Assembly: GCF_012726265.1 (NCBI RefSeq)
Contig: NZ_JAASAG010000012.1
Span: 186,001-250,000, forward strand
Reading direction: 5' to 3'
Length of the DNA stretch: 64,000 bases
Origin: Streptomyces sp. HNM0575
GTDB taxonomy: Bacteria; Actinomycetota; Actinomycetes; Streptomycetales; Streptomycetaceae
The notes under the pieces were generated by a model. The model was not told where the DNA came from. It did no database searches and saw only the letters and a program-made list of their open reading frames with translations. Made by a program: the position numbers and the translations under genes. This document shows, in pieces, positions 35,108-43,275 of the stretch. Positions within the stretch are counted from its first letter, which is position 1. Each line of letters begins with the position of its first letter.

Positions 35108-35245
35108 GTGAGCAAGCGCACCTTCCAGCCGAACAACCGCCGCCGCGCGAAGACCCACGGCTTCCGGCTGCGCATGCGTACCCGTGCCGGCCGCGCGATC
35201 GTCGCGAACCGCCGCAGCAAGGGTCGCAGCCGCCTGTCGGCCTGA
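35108..35245 (+). CDS. rpmH: Ribosomal protein L34 (45 aa)
   Basis: Large-subunit ribosomal protein. Sequence VSKRTFQPNNRRRAKTHGF then RLRMRTRAGRAIVANRRSK, very basic, with the complete family pattern. GTG start at 35108. First gene of the rightward rpmH-rnpA-yidD-yidC-jag-rsmG run. Confidence 0.98.
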   Translation: MSKRTFQPNNRRRAKTHGFRLRMRTRAGRAIVANRRSKGRSRLSA

Positions 35246-35269
35246 GCGGCCCGACCTCAGGTCCATGAC

Positions 35270-35647
35270 GTGCTGCCTACCGAGAACCGGCTGAGGCGGC
35301 GCGAGGACTTCGCCGCGGCGGTACGCCGAGGACGCCGGGCGGGCCGCCCGCTTCTCGTCGTCCACCTGCGCAGCGACAGCAGCTCATCGGACCCGCACGA
35401 GGCGGGGGGAGAGGCTCCCCCCGCCCGTGCGGGTTTCGTCGTGAGCAAGGCCGTCGGCAACGCGGTCGTGCGCAACCGCGTCAAGCGGCGGCTGAGGCAT
35501 CTGGTGCGCGAGCGGGTGACCGGGTTGCCCCCAGGTAGCCTGGTTGTCGTACGGGCGTTGCCGGGCGCGGGTGAGGCGAGCCATGACGAGCTGGTGCGCG
35601 ACCTGGACGCCGCTTTGAAGCGGCTGCTTGGAAGGCCTCCGTCATGA
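35270..35647 (+). CDS. rnpA: Ribonuclease P protein component (125 aa)
   Basis: Protein cofactor of RNase P, which matures tRNA 5' ends. Motifs LPTENRLRRREDFAAAVRRGRR and the RNR-type GNAVVRNRVKRRLRHLVRE are complete. An acidic/Ser insert (SDSSSSDPHEAGGEAPPA) lies in the middle. GTG 35270 start; the stop overlaps the yidD start by four bases (ATGA). Confidence 0.97.
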   Translation: MLPTENRLRRREDFAAAVRRGRRAGRPLLVVHLRSDSSSSDPHEAGGEAPPARAGFVVSKAVGNAVVRNRVKRRLRHLVRERVTGLPPGSLVVVRALPGAGEASHDELVRDLDAALKRLLGRPPS

Positions 35648-35934
35648 AGTACCCGCTGCTGTGGTTGATCAAGTTGTATCAGTGGACCATCAGTCCGATG
35701 CTCGGGCCGGTGTGCCGGTACTACCCGTCGTGTTCGCACTATGGCTACGCGGCCATCGAGCGTCACGGCGCTGTGAAGGGGACGGCACTGACGGCCTGGC
35801 GCATCCTGCGCTGTAATCCGTGGTCCCCCGGTGGCGTCGACCACGTCCCCGCCCGGAAACATCCGGTTTGGCACCAGCGGCTGCGTCACCGCTGGCAGCA
35901 GTACCGGACCCAGTCCAACGCCCAAGGAGCCTGA
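35644..35934 (+). CDS. yidD: Membrane protein insertion efficiency factor YidD (96 aa)
   Basis: Small amphipathic protein helping YidC-dependent insertion. Contains LYQWTISPMLGPVCRYYPSCSHYGYAAI with the three conserved Cys-region residues, and WRILRCNPWSPGGVDHVP. Four-base overlap with rnpA and one-base overlap (TGATG) with yidC show translational coupling. Confidence 0.97.
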   Translation: MKYPLLWLIKLYQWTISPMLGPVCRYYPSCSHYGYAAIERHGAVKGTALTAWRILRCNPWSPGGVDHVPARKHPVWHQRLRHRWQQYRTQSNAQGA

Positions 35935-37049
35935 TGAACTTCCTGGACACGATCCTGAGTCCTCTCTATACCGCTGTCTCCTGGATCATTGTCCAGTTCC
36001 ACTCGCTGTTCAGCCTGGTCTTCGACCAGAGCAGCGGCTGGGCCTGGGGTCTGTCCATCTTCTGCCTGGTGGTGCTGATCCGGATCTGCCTGATCCCGCT
36101 CTTCGTGAAGCAGATCAAGTCGACCCGGAACATGCAGGCGCTCCAGCCGAAGATGAAGGCGATCCAGGAGCGCTACAAGAGCGATAAGCAGCGTCAGTCC
36201 GAAGAGATGATGAAGCTGTACAAGGAGACGGGCACCAACCCGCTCTCCAGCTGCCTGCCGATCCTGGCGCAGTCGCCGTTCTTCATCGCCCTCTTCCAGG
36301 TGCTGAACCACATCGCGCACAACCGACCCGTGGGTGTCCTCACCGCGGAGCAGGTGGACAGCGCCCGTAACGCATCGGTCTTCGGCGCTCCCATCGCGGC
36401 GAAGTTCCTGGACAGCGCGGACAAGGTCGCGGAGCTGGGCGCCGTGCTCACGGATGTGCGTGTCGTCACAGTGATCATGATCGTCATGATGTCGGCGTCG
36501 CAGTTCTACACACAGCGCCAGCTGATGACCAAGAACGTCGACCTGACGGTGAAGACGCCGTTCATGCAGCAGCAGAAGATGCTCATGTACGTCTTCCCGC
36601 TCATGTTCGCCGTCTTCGGCATCAACTTCCCCGTGGGTGTTCTCATCTACTGGCTGACCACCAACGTCTGGACGCTCGGCCAGCAGATGTTCGTGATCAA
36701 GCGCAATCCGACGCCGGGTTCCCTCGCATACAAGCAGCGTCAGGAGAAGCTGCGGGCCGCGGGCAAGCTGAAGGAGGACCCGAAGGAGGTCGAGGCGCGC
36801 GAGGCGGCAGATGCGGCGCGCTCCCGTCGGCAGCAGCCCAAGAGGCAGACGAAGTCGCAGCGCCAGCAGGGCCGGACGGCCGGCGGCCCCGGAGGATCGG
36901 AGTCGCTGGAGAAGCAGGACACCGGCGGCGACTCCGGTGGCGCGGCGAGGCAGCAGCCGAAGAAGGCCGGGGAGAAGTCCGGACAGAAGAAGTCGGGGCA
37001 GCAGCGCAAGGGCGGAGCGCAGCGCCCCAAGCATCCCTCCAAGAAGTAG
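35934..37049 (+). CDS. yidC: Membrane protein insertase YidC/Oxa1 (371 aa)
   Basis: Inserts proteins into the cytoplasmic membrane, alone or with SecYEG. Five helices are seen, beginning FLDTILSPLYTAVSWIIVQFH; the hydrophilic-groove Arg lies in CLVVLIRICLIPLFVKQIKS. The cytoplasmic loop with QERYKSDKQRQSEEMMKLY and the following NPLSSCLPILAQSPFFIALF are typical. The long basic C-terminal tail (about residues 265-371, Lys/Gln/Arg) probably binds ribosomes. ATG 35934 follows AAGGAG. Confidence 0.97.
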   Translation: MNFLDTILSPLYTAVSWIIVQFHSLFSLVFDQSSGWAWGLSIFCLVVLIRICLIPLFVKQIKSTRNMQALQPKMKAIQERYKSDKQRQSEEMMKLYKETGTNPLSSCLPILAQSPFFIALFQVLNHIAHNRPVGVLTAEQVDSARNASVFGAPIAAKFLDSADKVAELGAVLTDVRVVTVIMIVMMSASQFYTQRQLMTKNVDLTVKTPFMQQQKMLMYVFPLMFAVFGINFPVGVLIYWLTTNVWTLGQQMFVIKRNPTPGSLAYKQRQEKLRAAGKLKEDPKEVEAREAADAARSRRQQPKRQTKSQRQQGRTAGGPGGSESLEKQDTGGDSGGAARQQPKKAGEKSGQKKSGQQRKGGAQRPKHPSKK

Positions 37050-37067
37050 CGAGAAGGAGCCCAGGGC

Positions 37068-37598
37068 GTGACGGAGACGACGGACACCACCGGTACGACT
37101 GCTGCGGAAGAGACGGAGGCGGACACGGACACGCTGTCTCAGCTGGAGCAGGAGGGCGAGATCGCGGCCGATTACCTTGAGGGCCTTCTCGACATCGCCG
37201 ATCTCGACGGCGACATCGACATGGACGTTGAAGCCGATCGCGCCGCCGTATCGATCATCAACGACGGATCCACCCGCGACCTCCAGAAGCTGGTGGGCCG
37301 TGACGGCGAGGTGCTGGAGGCGTTGCAGGAGCTGACGCGGCTGGCAGTGCACCGCGAGACCGGCGACCGCAGCAGGCTGATGCTGGACATCGCCGGGTTC
37401 CGTGCGAGGAAGCGTGAGGAGCTCGCGGAGCTGGGAGCGAAAGCGGCCCAGGACGCGAAGGGCTCCGGTGAGCCGGTGAAGCTGCGCCCGATGACGCCGT
37501 TCGAGCGCAAGGTCGTCCACGACGCTGTGAAGGCGGCCGGACTGCGCAGTGAGTCTGAGGGCGAGGAGCCGCAGCGCTGTGTGGTCGTGCTGCCGTGA
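37068..37598 (+). CDS. jag: KH/R3H RNA-binding protein Jag (KhpB-like, 176 aa)
   Basis: RNA-binding protein with an acidic N-terminal tail (residues 1-45, Thr/Glu/Asp), a KH-like domain (about 50-125, including LVGRDGEVLEALQELTRLAVH) and an R3H domain (about 135-176, MTPFERKVVHDAV and PQRCVVVLP). Its position after yidC is universal in Gram-positives. GTG 37068 start. The stop overlaps the rsmG start (GTGA). Confidence 0.95.
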   Translation: MTETTDTTGTTAAEETEADTDTLSQLEQEGEIAADYLEGLLDIADLDGDIDMDVEADRAAVSIINDGSTRDLQKLVGRDGEVLEALQELTRLAVHRETGDRSRLMLDIAGFRARKREELAELGAKAAQDAKGSGEPVKLRPMTPFERKVVHDAVKAAGLRSESEGEEPQRCVVVLP

Positions 37599-38380
37599 CC
37601 GACGGGTCGGTGGGGCAAGCCGGGCCACCCGAGGGGGGCTCGGCGGAGTCCAGCGAGCTGTCCGAGCTCGCGGCGGCGCCGGAGGCGGCTCGGCAGCTCT
37701 TCGGCAAGCACCTGCCTGATGTCGAGCGCTATGCCGAGCTGCTTGCCGATGTGGGTGTACGGCGTGGACTGATCGGGCCGCGGGAGGTGCCGCGCCTGTG
37801 GGAACGGCATCTCCTGAACTGCGCCGTTCTCTCGGAGATCGTGCCGGAAGGCGTGACAGTCTGTGACGTCGGCTCCGGAGCGGGACTGCCCGGCATCCCG
37901 CTGGCTCTCGTGCGGCAGGATCTCGACATCACGCTACTGGAGCCGCTGTTGCGGCGTACGACCTTCCTTGAGGAGGTCGTCGAGTTGCTGGGCCTGGACC
38001 ACGTGTCGGTAGCGCGTGGCCGTGCGGAGGAGATGCTCGGCGCGCTCCAGCCCGTCCACGTGGTGACCGCTCGAGCGGTCGCTCCCCTGGACCGGCTCGC
38101 CGGGTGGGGCATCCCCTTGCTGCGGCCGTACGGAGAGATGCTCGCGATCAAGGGCGACACGGCGGAGGAAGAGCTGAAGGGCGCTCGGGACGCGCTGCAC
38201 AAGCTCGGAGTCGTGGACACATCGGTGGTGCAGGTGGGCGCCGGCGTGGTGGACCCGCTGTCGACGGTGGTACGGGCCGAGGTCGGCGAGAGTCCCGGCG
38301 GTGTGCGATTCGCGGCGAGACGGGCGAAGGCCCAGAAGGCTCGGGGGCGTGCTTCACGGAGTGGACGGCGCAGGCGCTGA
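37595..38380 (+). CDS. rsmG: 16S rRNA m7G527 methyltransferase RsmG (261 aa)
   Basis: Methylates G527 of 16S rRNA; loss gives low-level streptomycin resistance in Streptomyces. SAM site VCDVGSGAGLPGIPLALVR, then LLEPLLRRTTFLEEVVELL, and VVTARAVAPLDRLAGWGIPLL. A hydrophilic N-terminal extension and a basic C-terminal tail are present. GTG 37595 overlaps the jag stop. Confidence 0.97.
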   Translation: MTDGSVGQAGPPEGGSAESSELSELAAAPEAARQLFGKHLPDVERYAELLADVGVRRGLIGPREVPRLWERHLLNCAVLSEIVPEGVTVCDVGSGAGLPGIPLALVRQDLDITLLEPLLRRTTFLEEVVELLGLDHVSVARGRAEEMLGALQPVHVVTARAVAPLDRLAGWGIPLLRPYGEMLAIKGDTAEEELKGARDALHKLGVVDTSVVQVGAGVVDPLSTVVRAEVGESPGGVRFAARRAKAQKARGRASRSGRRRR

Positions 38381-38481
38381 TCATCCCTGCGGTCGCGGGA
38401 TGTCCGGTTACTCCAAAAAAGCTCTTAAGACTATGCGTTACGGTGTGTCGTCCTGGTGTGCGGTGCACGAGTGTGCATCGT

Positions 38482-38495
38482 GTTTCACGTGAAAC
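38482..38495. promoter_or_regulatory. parS site 1 (upstream of parA)
   Basis: Perfect GTTTCACGTGAAAC, in the leader between rsmG and parA. ParB/CTP loads here to form the segregation complex. Confidence 0.95.
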
Positions 38496-38570
38496 GCCGC
38501 TCTCTCTTGCAAGGAATCATCAGCCGCGGTCGCGCTCAAGCCGCTCAGCGCGATCGCAAATCCTCGTCCA

Positions 38571-38612
38571 AGCCCCGCTCCTCGGTGGATTCATCCACAA
38601 CTGAGCGGGGCT
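38571..38612 (+). other. Nested inverted repeat in the parA leader
   Basis: Outer arms of 10 bp (38571-38580 and 38603-38612) enclose an inner palindrome GTGGAT/ATCCAC (38585-38590 and 38593-38598). The inner part includes TCATCCACA (38591-38599), one mismatch from a TTATCCACA DnaA box. It ends 23 nt before the parA ATG. It could be an attenuator, an operator, or the terminator of the rsmG unit. Confidence 0.55.
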
Positions 38613-38635
38613 CGCTGGTTCATGACACCGAAAGC

Positions 38636-39709
38636 ATGGCAGGCTCTCTTCAGCACGAGCCTTATGTCGAGGAGAGTGAACCGTTGCGGTCCGACGCCAA
38701 TACCGCGGGACCGATGGCCGAACCGGTCCCCGGCCCCCGTTCGGAATCGATGGATGTTTCACGTGAAACTCCGCCTCCGATGGACGATACGCCGATCGGT
38801 CGCGCCGCCCAGCAGGCGGTAGAGGCGATGAACCGTGCCGGCGAAGGCCTCCCGAGGCCCGAGCAGACACGGGTCATGGTCGTGGCCAACCAGAAGGGTG
38901 GGGTCGGCAAGACCACCACCACCGTGAACCTGGCGGCATCCCTAGCCCTGCACGGCGCACGGGTTCTGGTGATCGACCTGGACCCACAGGGGAACGCTTC
39001 GACGGCTCTGGGAGTCGATCACCATTCTGAAGTGCCGTCGATCTACGACGTGTTGGTCGAGAGCATGCCCTTGTCCGACGTCGTCAAGCCGGTGCCCGAC
39101 GTGGAGGGCCTCTTCTGCGCACCCGCCACCATCGATCTCGCCGGTGCGGAGATCGAATTGGTGTCACTGGTGGCGCGGGAGAGTCGTCTTCAGCGGGCTC
39201 TGAGTGCATACGAGCAGCCATTGGACTACGTGCTGATCGACTGCCCACCGTCGCTGGGCCTGTTGACCGTCAATGCCTTGGTTGCGGGCGCCGAAGTGCT
39301 CATCCCGATCCAGTGTGAGTACTACGCGCTGGAGGGCCTGGGACAGCTGCTGCGCAACGTCGATCTGGTCAAGGGCCACCTCAACACGCGACTGCATGTC
39401 TCGACGATCATCCTCACCATGTACGACGGCCGCACTCGGCTGGCCTCGCAGGTAGCCGACGAAGTCCGCAGCCACTTCAGTGCCGAGGTACTGAGGACCA
39501 ACATCCCGCGGTCCGTGCGGATCTCGGAGGCCCCCAGCTATGGACAGACGGTCCTGACTTACGATCCTGGATCGAGCGGTTCGCTGTCCTATCTGGAGGC
39601 TGCCCGTGAGATCGCGTTGCGCGATCCGAACGTGCAGCAGCGCCATGAGGAGTCGGTTCAGCAGCTGCACCAACAGCAGAACAGCACCATGCCGGAGGGG
39701 ACGCAGTGA
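38636..39709 (+). CDS. parA: Chromosome partitioning ATPase ParA (357 aa)
   Basis: Deviant Walker A ATPase KGGVGKTTTTVNLAASLA that moves ParB-oriC complexes and positions them along hyphal tips and aerial hyphae. Also DLDPQGNASTALG, LIDCPPSLGLLTVNAL and SVRISEAPSYGQTVLTYD. A variable N-terminal extension (residues 1-about 78) contains VSRET, encoded by a parS copy. ATG 38636 gives MAGSLQHEPYVEESE, similar to known Streptomyces ParA; the frame runs upstream but without support. The stop overlaps parB (GTGA). Confidence 0.97.
   Translation: MAGSLQHEPYVEESEPLRSDANTAGPMAEPVPGPRSESMDVSRETPPPMDDTPIGRAAQQAVEAMNRAGEGLPRPEQTRVMVVANQKGGVGKTTTTVNLAASLALHGARVLVIDLDPQGNASTALGVDHHSEVPSIYDVLVESMPLSDVVKPVPDVEGLFCAPATIDLAGAEIELVSLVARESRLQRALSAYEQPLDYVLIDCPPSLGLLTVNALVAGAEVLIPIQCEYYALEGLGQLLRNVDLVKGHLNTRLHVSTIILTMYDGRTRLASQVADEVRSHFSAEVLRTNIPRSVRISEAPSYGQTVLTYDPGSSGSLSYLEAAREIALRDPNVQQRHEESVQQLHQQQNSTMPEGTQ
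38756..38769. promoter_or_regulatory. parS site 2 (inside parA)
   Basis: Perfect GTTTCACGTGAAAC, in frame in parA, translated V-S-R-E-T at residues 41-45. Confidence 0.95.
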
Positions 39710-40848
39710 GCGATCGACGTAGGGGGCTGGGCCGGGGACTTGGTGCGCTGATCCCGGCAGCGCCGGCATCCGGGGGCGAGGAGGGGAGTCCCTCGGTCGA
39801 CGCCAACGGTGCCACCTCTCCGAGTTCCGTCCCAGTGATTCCACCGGACCGCGGTGTGGCCGCCGCCAAAGTGACTGCCCTGCGGGACAGCGAGGCGCGG
39901 GACGACGTTCCACGTGAAACATCTCCGTCGACCGGTGCCGAAGGGGGCTCGGATGAGACCGTGCCCGTCGGTGCGTACTTCGCGGAGGTGCCGCTGGAGG
40001 CGATCACCCCCAACCCGCGTCAGCCCCGTGAGGTGTTCGACGAGGATGCACTCGCGGAACTGGTCACCTCCATCAAGGAGGTGGGTCTGCTCCAGCCCAT
40101 CGTCGTACGGCAGTTGGGCCCGGAGCGCTATGAGCTCATCATGGGTGAGCGGCGCTGGCGAGCCTGCCGTGAGGCGGAACTGGAGCGCATTCCTGCAATC
40201 GTCCGGGCAACCGATGACGAGAAGCTGTTGCTGGACGCCCTCCTGGAGAACCTTCACCGGGCGCAGCTGAATCCGCTCGAAGAGGCAGCGGCGTACGACC
40301 AGTTGTTGAAGGATTTCAGCTGCACTCACGACCAGCTCGCCGATCGCATCGGTCGTTCACGTCCGCAGGTCTCCAACACGCTGCGGTTGCTGCGTCTCTC
40401 TCCGTCTGTTCAGCGGCGTGTGGCCGCCGGTGTCCTGTCGGCCGGGCATGCGCGTGCGCTGCTGTCGGTGGAGGATGGTGAGGAGCAGGATCGGCTGGCT
40501 CATCGGATCGTCGCCGAAGGACTCTCGGTGCGTGCGGTGGAGGAGATCGTCACGATGGCGAACTCTTCGCCGAAGAGCTCCTCGAAGTCGAAGGGACCCC
40601 GTGCCGGCAAGCGGGTCTCCCCCGCTCTCGACGAATTGGCCGGACGTCTCTCGGACCGCTTTGAGACTCGGGTGAAGGTCGACCTGGGTCAGAAGAAGGG
40701 GAAGATCGTCGTCGAGTTCGCATCGGTGGACGATCTTGAGCGCATCCTCGGTCAGCTGGCCCCCGGTGAGGGCCGCGTGCTGGGACAGCAGCTGACGTCA
40801 GAGAAGGCTGAGACCGTCGAGGCAGAGGTGGAGGAGAGCGAGGACTGA
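39706..40848 (+). CDS. parB: Chromosome partitioning protein ParB (380 aa)
   Basis: CTP-dependent DNA clamp that binds parS. N-terminal motif RRRGLGRGLGALIP; the CTP/arginine patch region in VRQLGPERYELIMGERRWRA; the HTH in FSCTHDQLADRIGRSRPQVSNTLRLL; the dimerising C-terminus VDLGQKKGKIVVEFASVDDLERIL. Residues about 15-80 are variable, including VPRET from a degenerate parS. GTG 39706 start. Confidence 0.97.
   Translation: MSDRRRGLGRGLGALIPAAPASGGEEGSPSVDANGATSPSSVPVIPPDRGVAAAKVTALRDSEARDDVPRETSPSTGAEGGSDETVPVGAYFAEVPLEAITPNPRQPREVFDEDALAELVTSIKEVGLLQPIVVRQLGPERYELIMGERRWRACREAELERIPAIVRATDDEKLLLDALLENLHRAQLNPLEEAAAYDQLLKDFSCTHDQLADRIGRSRPQVSNTLRLLRLSPSVQRRVAAGVLSAGHARALLSVEDGEEQDRLAHRIVAEGLSVRAVEEIVTMANSSPKSSSKSKGPRAGKRVSPALDELAGRLSDRFETRVKVDLGQKKGKIVVEFASVDDLERILGQLAPGEGRVLGQQLTSEKAETVEAEVEESED
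39907..39920. promoter_or_regulatory. parS-like site 3 (inside parB, one mismatch)
   Basis: GTTCCACGTGAAAC, a single change from consensus. In frame it reads V-P-R-E-T at residues 68-72. Confidence 0.75.
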
Positions 40849-40921
40849 AAGCCGTGCGCGGGAGCCGCGAGAGCGGCGGGCCTCGGATTCTCCGATACCG
40901 CCCCGCAGAAGCCGTAACCGA

Positions 40922-40958
40922 TGTCGCCCCATGGATACGATGGATCCATGGGGCGACA
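40922..40958. promoter_or_regulatory. Palindrome covering the start of the GNAT gene
   Basis: Perfect 15-bp arms (40922-40936 and 40944-40958), 7-nt centre. The GNAT start ATG (40948-40950) lies in the right arm. A -10-like TACGAT (40936-40941) lies at the centre, 7 nt before the ATG, and no ribosome-binding site is seen. This suggests a leaderless mRNA with an operator on top of its promoter; an RNA hairpin hiding the start is the alternative. Confidence 0.6.
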
Positions 40959-41565
40959 GCTCGTTCCGCTCACGCTGGACAACCTCTCCGATCTTCCCGG
41001 GCGTTGCCGCGCCTGTGTGTTCTGGGAGCTTGATCCCGTCAGTGGAGAGGCCGCGGTGCGAGCCGGGCGGCCAGAGGTGGAGAAGGAGTCGTGGATCTCC
41101 GCTGTGCTGCTGGAGTGGGGATCATGCGGCCGGGTCGTCTATGTGGACGAGAAACCGGTCGGCTTCGTTTTGTACGCGCCTCCGGCCTACGTTCCACGGT
41201 CCTTCGCGTTTCCGACGAGTCCCGTCTCTCCTGACGCGGTTCAGTTGATGACGGCGTGGCTGATGCCCGAGTACCAGGGACAGGGGCTGGGCCGGGTCAT
41301 CGTGCAGACAGTGGCGAAGGATCTGCTGCGGAGGGGCTTCAAGGCGATCGAGGCGTTCGGAGACGCACGTTGGTCGGCGCCGGCCTGTCTCGTACCCGCC
41401 GATCATCTGGTGTCGGTGGGATTCAAGACCGTCAGGCCGCATCACAGCTATCCGAGGATGCGACTTGAATTGCGATCGACGATCTCCTGGCGTGTGGACG
41501 TGGAGCGGGCGCTCGACCAGCTGCTGGGGGCCGTACAGAAGGATCGAGTGCTCCGGCCGTTGTGA
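40948..41565 (+). CDS. GNAT-family N-acetyltransferase (205 aa)
   Basis: Acetyl-CoA-dependent acyltransferase fold. Motif A appears as LMPEYQGQGLGRVIVQTVAKDL (shortened R/Q-x-x-G-x-G/A pattern), preceded by VVYVDEKPVGFVLYAPP. The N-terminal part has LPGRCRACVFWELDP, with two Cys. The substrate is unknown. ATG 40948 gives MGRQLVPLTLDNL, and an ATG at 40921 would add 9 residues. It stands alone after parB. A GNAT protein at this locus is seen in streptomycetes, where mycobacteria have cwlM. Confidence 0.85.
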   Translation: MGRQLVPLTLDNLSDLPGRCRACVFWELDPVSGEAAVRAGRPEVEKESWISAVLLEWGSCGRVVYVDEKPVGFVLYAPPAYVPRSFAFPTSPVSPDAVQLMTAWLMPEYQGQGLGRVIVQTVAKDLLRRGFKAIEAFGDARWSAPACLVPADHLVSVGFKTVRPHHSYPRMRLELRSTISWRVDVERALDQLLGAVQKDRVLRPL

Positions 41566-41653
41566 ACTCGCCTCCGGGCGGAGCCTGTTGGAGACGGGGG
41601 ACGGTGTGGAGGTGATCCGGTTGGGCCCGGATACCGACTTGTTCTCGGGCGTG

Positions 41654-41667
41654 GTTTCACGTGAAAC
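41654..41667. promoter_or_regulatory. parS site 4 (intergenic, at a terminator)
   Basis: Perfect GTTTCACGTGAAAC between convergent GNAT and trxA genes; its right half is the left arm of the terminator at 41662-41696. Confidence 0.95.
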
Positions 41668-41696
41668 GGCCCGGCGGTGTTCGCCGGGCCGTTTCA
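41662..41696. terminator. Bidirectional terminator overlapping parS
   Basis: Perfect 15-bp arms (41662-41676 and 41682-41696) with a 5-nt loop, ending in TTTCA. It lies between two convergent genes. The first six bases of the left arm are the last six of parS. Confidence 0.8.
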
Positions 41697-41730
41697 GCGT
41701 GTGCCTCGGAGGGCTGCTGTAGCAGCGTCC

Positions 41731-42060
41731 TCAGCCGATGAACTCGGCGAGGTCCTTCTCGATCGCCGCCCGCGGCTTCGCGCCGACGATGGTCTTGACG
41801 ACCTCACCGCCCTTGTAGACGTTCATGGTCGGGATCGACATGATTCCGTACTTGGCGGCGACAGCCGGGTTCTCGTCGATGTTGAGCTTGACGACGGTCA
41901 GCTTGTCACTGTTCTCGTCGGCAATCGCCTCGAGAGAGGGGGCGATCTGACGGCACGGACCGCACCAGGCAGCCCAGAAGTCGACGAGCACGGGCTTGTC
42001 GCTCTTGAGGACGACCTCGTCGAAGTCTGCGTCGGTCGCGGTCACGGTGGCACCGGCCAT
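41731..42060 (-). CDS. trxA: Thioredoxin (109 aa)
   Basis: Disulfide reductase with the active site FWAAWCGPCRQIAP and the cis-Pro of GIMSIPTMNVYKGGE. Normal length, cytoplasmic. ATG 42060. It follows trxB by 77 bp on the same strand and shares its SigR-type promoter. Confidence 0.98.
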   Translation of the reverse strand: MAGATVTATDADFDEVVLKSDKPVLVDFWAAWCGPCRQIAPSLEAIADENSDKLTVVKLNIDENPAVAAKYGIMSIPTMNVYKGGEVVKTIVGAKPRAAIEKDLAEFIG

Positions 42061-42137
42061 GGTTGTTCTCCTCGTTTCTTGTGATGGTGCGGGTGGCGCG
42101 TGAATATCTGAGTGTGCGTACGGTCGCTGCTGTCGGC

Positions 42138-43142
42138 TCAGACCGCCGCGGTCTCGGCTGCCTCCTGGGCCTCTTCGGTCTTCTCGGGTTCTGCCGACTC
42201 GGCGCTGTCCAGCTGGGCGGCCAGATAACGCTCGGCATCGAGAGCGGCGGAGCAACCGGTGCCCGCCGCGGTGACGGCCTGCCGGTAGGTGTGGTCGACG
42301 ACGTCACCGGCAGCGAAGACGCCCGGCACGTTGGTACGGGTCGAAGGTGCATCGACCTTCAGGTATCCCTCGTCGTCGAGAGTGAGTACGCCCTTGAACA
42401 GTTCGACCCGAGGGTCGTGACCGATCGCCACGAAGAGACCCGTCACCGGGAGCTCCGAAGTGTCCCCGGTACGGGTGTTGCGGAGAGTCAGCCCGGACAG
42501 CTTGCCGTCCTGCTCGTGGATCGTCCCAACCTCGCTCTCCCAGGCGAAGGAGATCTTCGGGTCCGCGAAGGCCCGCTCCTGCATCGCCTTGGAGGCACGG
42601 AGCGCGTCACGACGGTGTACGACCGTGACGGAGTTGGCGAAGCGCGAGAGGAACGTGGCCTCCTCCATCGCCGTATCGCCACCGCCCACGACGGCGATGT
42701 CCTGGTTGCGGAAGAAGAAGCCGTCACAGGTGGCGCAGTAGGAGACACCGCGGCCCGAAAGCTCCTCCTCGCGGGGCAGGCCCAGTGCGCGGTACGCGGA
42801 ACCCGTCGCGACGATGATCGCGCGCCCGCGGTACTCCGTCCCCGCCGAGTCGGTGACGGTCTTGATCTCACCGGAGAAGTCGATCTCGGTGACGTCGTCC
42901 GGGATAAGCTCGGCACCGAAGCGTTCCGCCTGCCCGCGCATCTGGTCCATCAGCTCGGGGCCCATGATGCCGTCCGAGAAGCCGGGGTAGTTCTCGACCT
43001 CGGTGGTGTTCATCAGCGCACCGCCCGCGGTCACGGAACCCTCGAAGACGAGCGGCTTCAGCGACGCGCGCGCCGTGTAGAGCGCGGCGGTATAGCCGGC
43101 GGGCCCTGAGCCGATGATGATCACGTTACGGACGTCGCTCAC
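42138..43142 (-). CDS. trxB: Thioredoxin reductase (334 aa)
   Basis: NADPH-dependent flavoprotein that reduces thioredoxin. FAD site IIIGSGPAGYTAALYTARA, redox-active CATC in GVSYCATCDGFFFRNQD, NADPH site VVGGGDTAMEEATFL, and FVAIGHDPRVELFKG. The C-terminal 25 residues are Glu/Ala-rich. GTG 43142 start. Confidence 0.98.
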   Translation of the reverse strand: MSDVRNVIIIGSGPAGYTAALYTARASLKPLVFEGSVTAGGALMNTTEVENYPGFSDGIMGPELMDQMRGQAERFGAELIPDDVTEIDFSGEIKTVTDSAGTEYRGRAIIVATGSAYRALGLPREEELSGRGVSYCATCDGFFFRNQDIAVVGGGDTAMEEATFLSRFANSVTVVHRRDALRASKAMQERAFADPKISFAWESEVGTIHEQDGKLSGLTLRNTRTGDTSELPVTGLFVAIGHDPRVELFKGVLTLDDEGYLKVDAPSTRTNVPGVFAAGDVVDHTYRQAVTAAGTGCSAALDAERYLAAQLDSAESAEPEKTEEAQEAAETAAV

Positions 43143-43198
43143 GGGAGTCTTCCTTGTCTGCCGACTGCTTTCCGGTCTGTGAGGTTCTCACCCCACCC

Positions 43199-43225
43199 AA
43201 CGGATCCTAGGGGGCAGACATTCCC
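43199..43225 (-). promoter_or_regulatory. SigR-type promoter of trxBA
   Basis: On the minus strand GGGAAT (43220-43225), 18-nt spacer, GTT (43199-43201). This fits the known SigR consensus GGAAT-N18/19-GTT, which controls the thiol-oxidative stress response. It lies about 57 bp before the trxB start. Confidence 0.85.
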
Positions 43226-43275
43226 TGTGGTGCGGCCCGTCAGGCCTACACGGCGCGGCGTGTCAGGGGCCGGTG

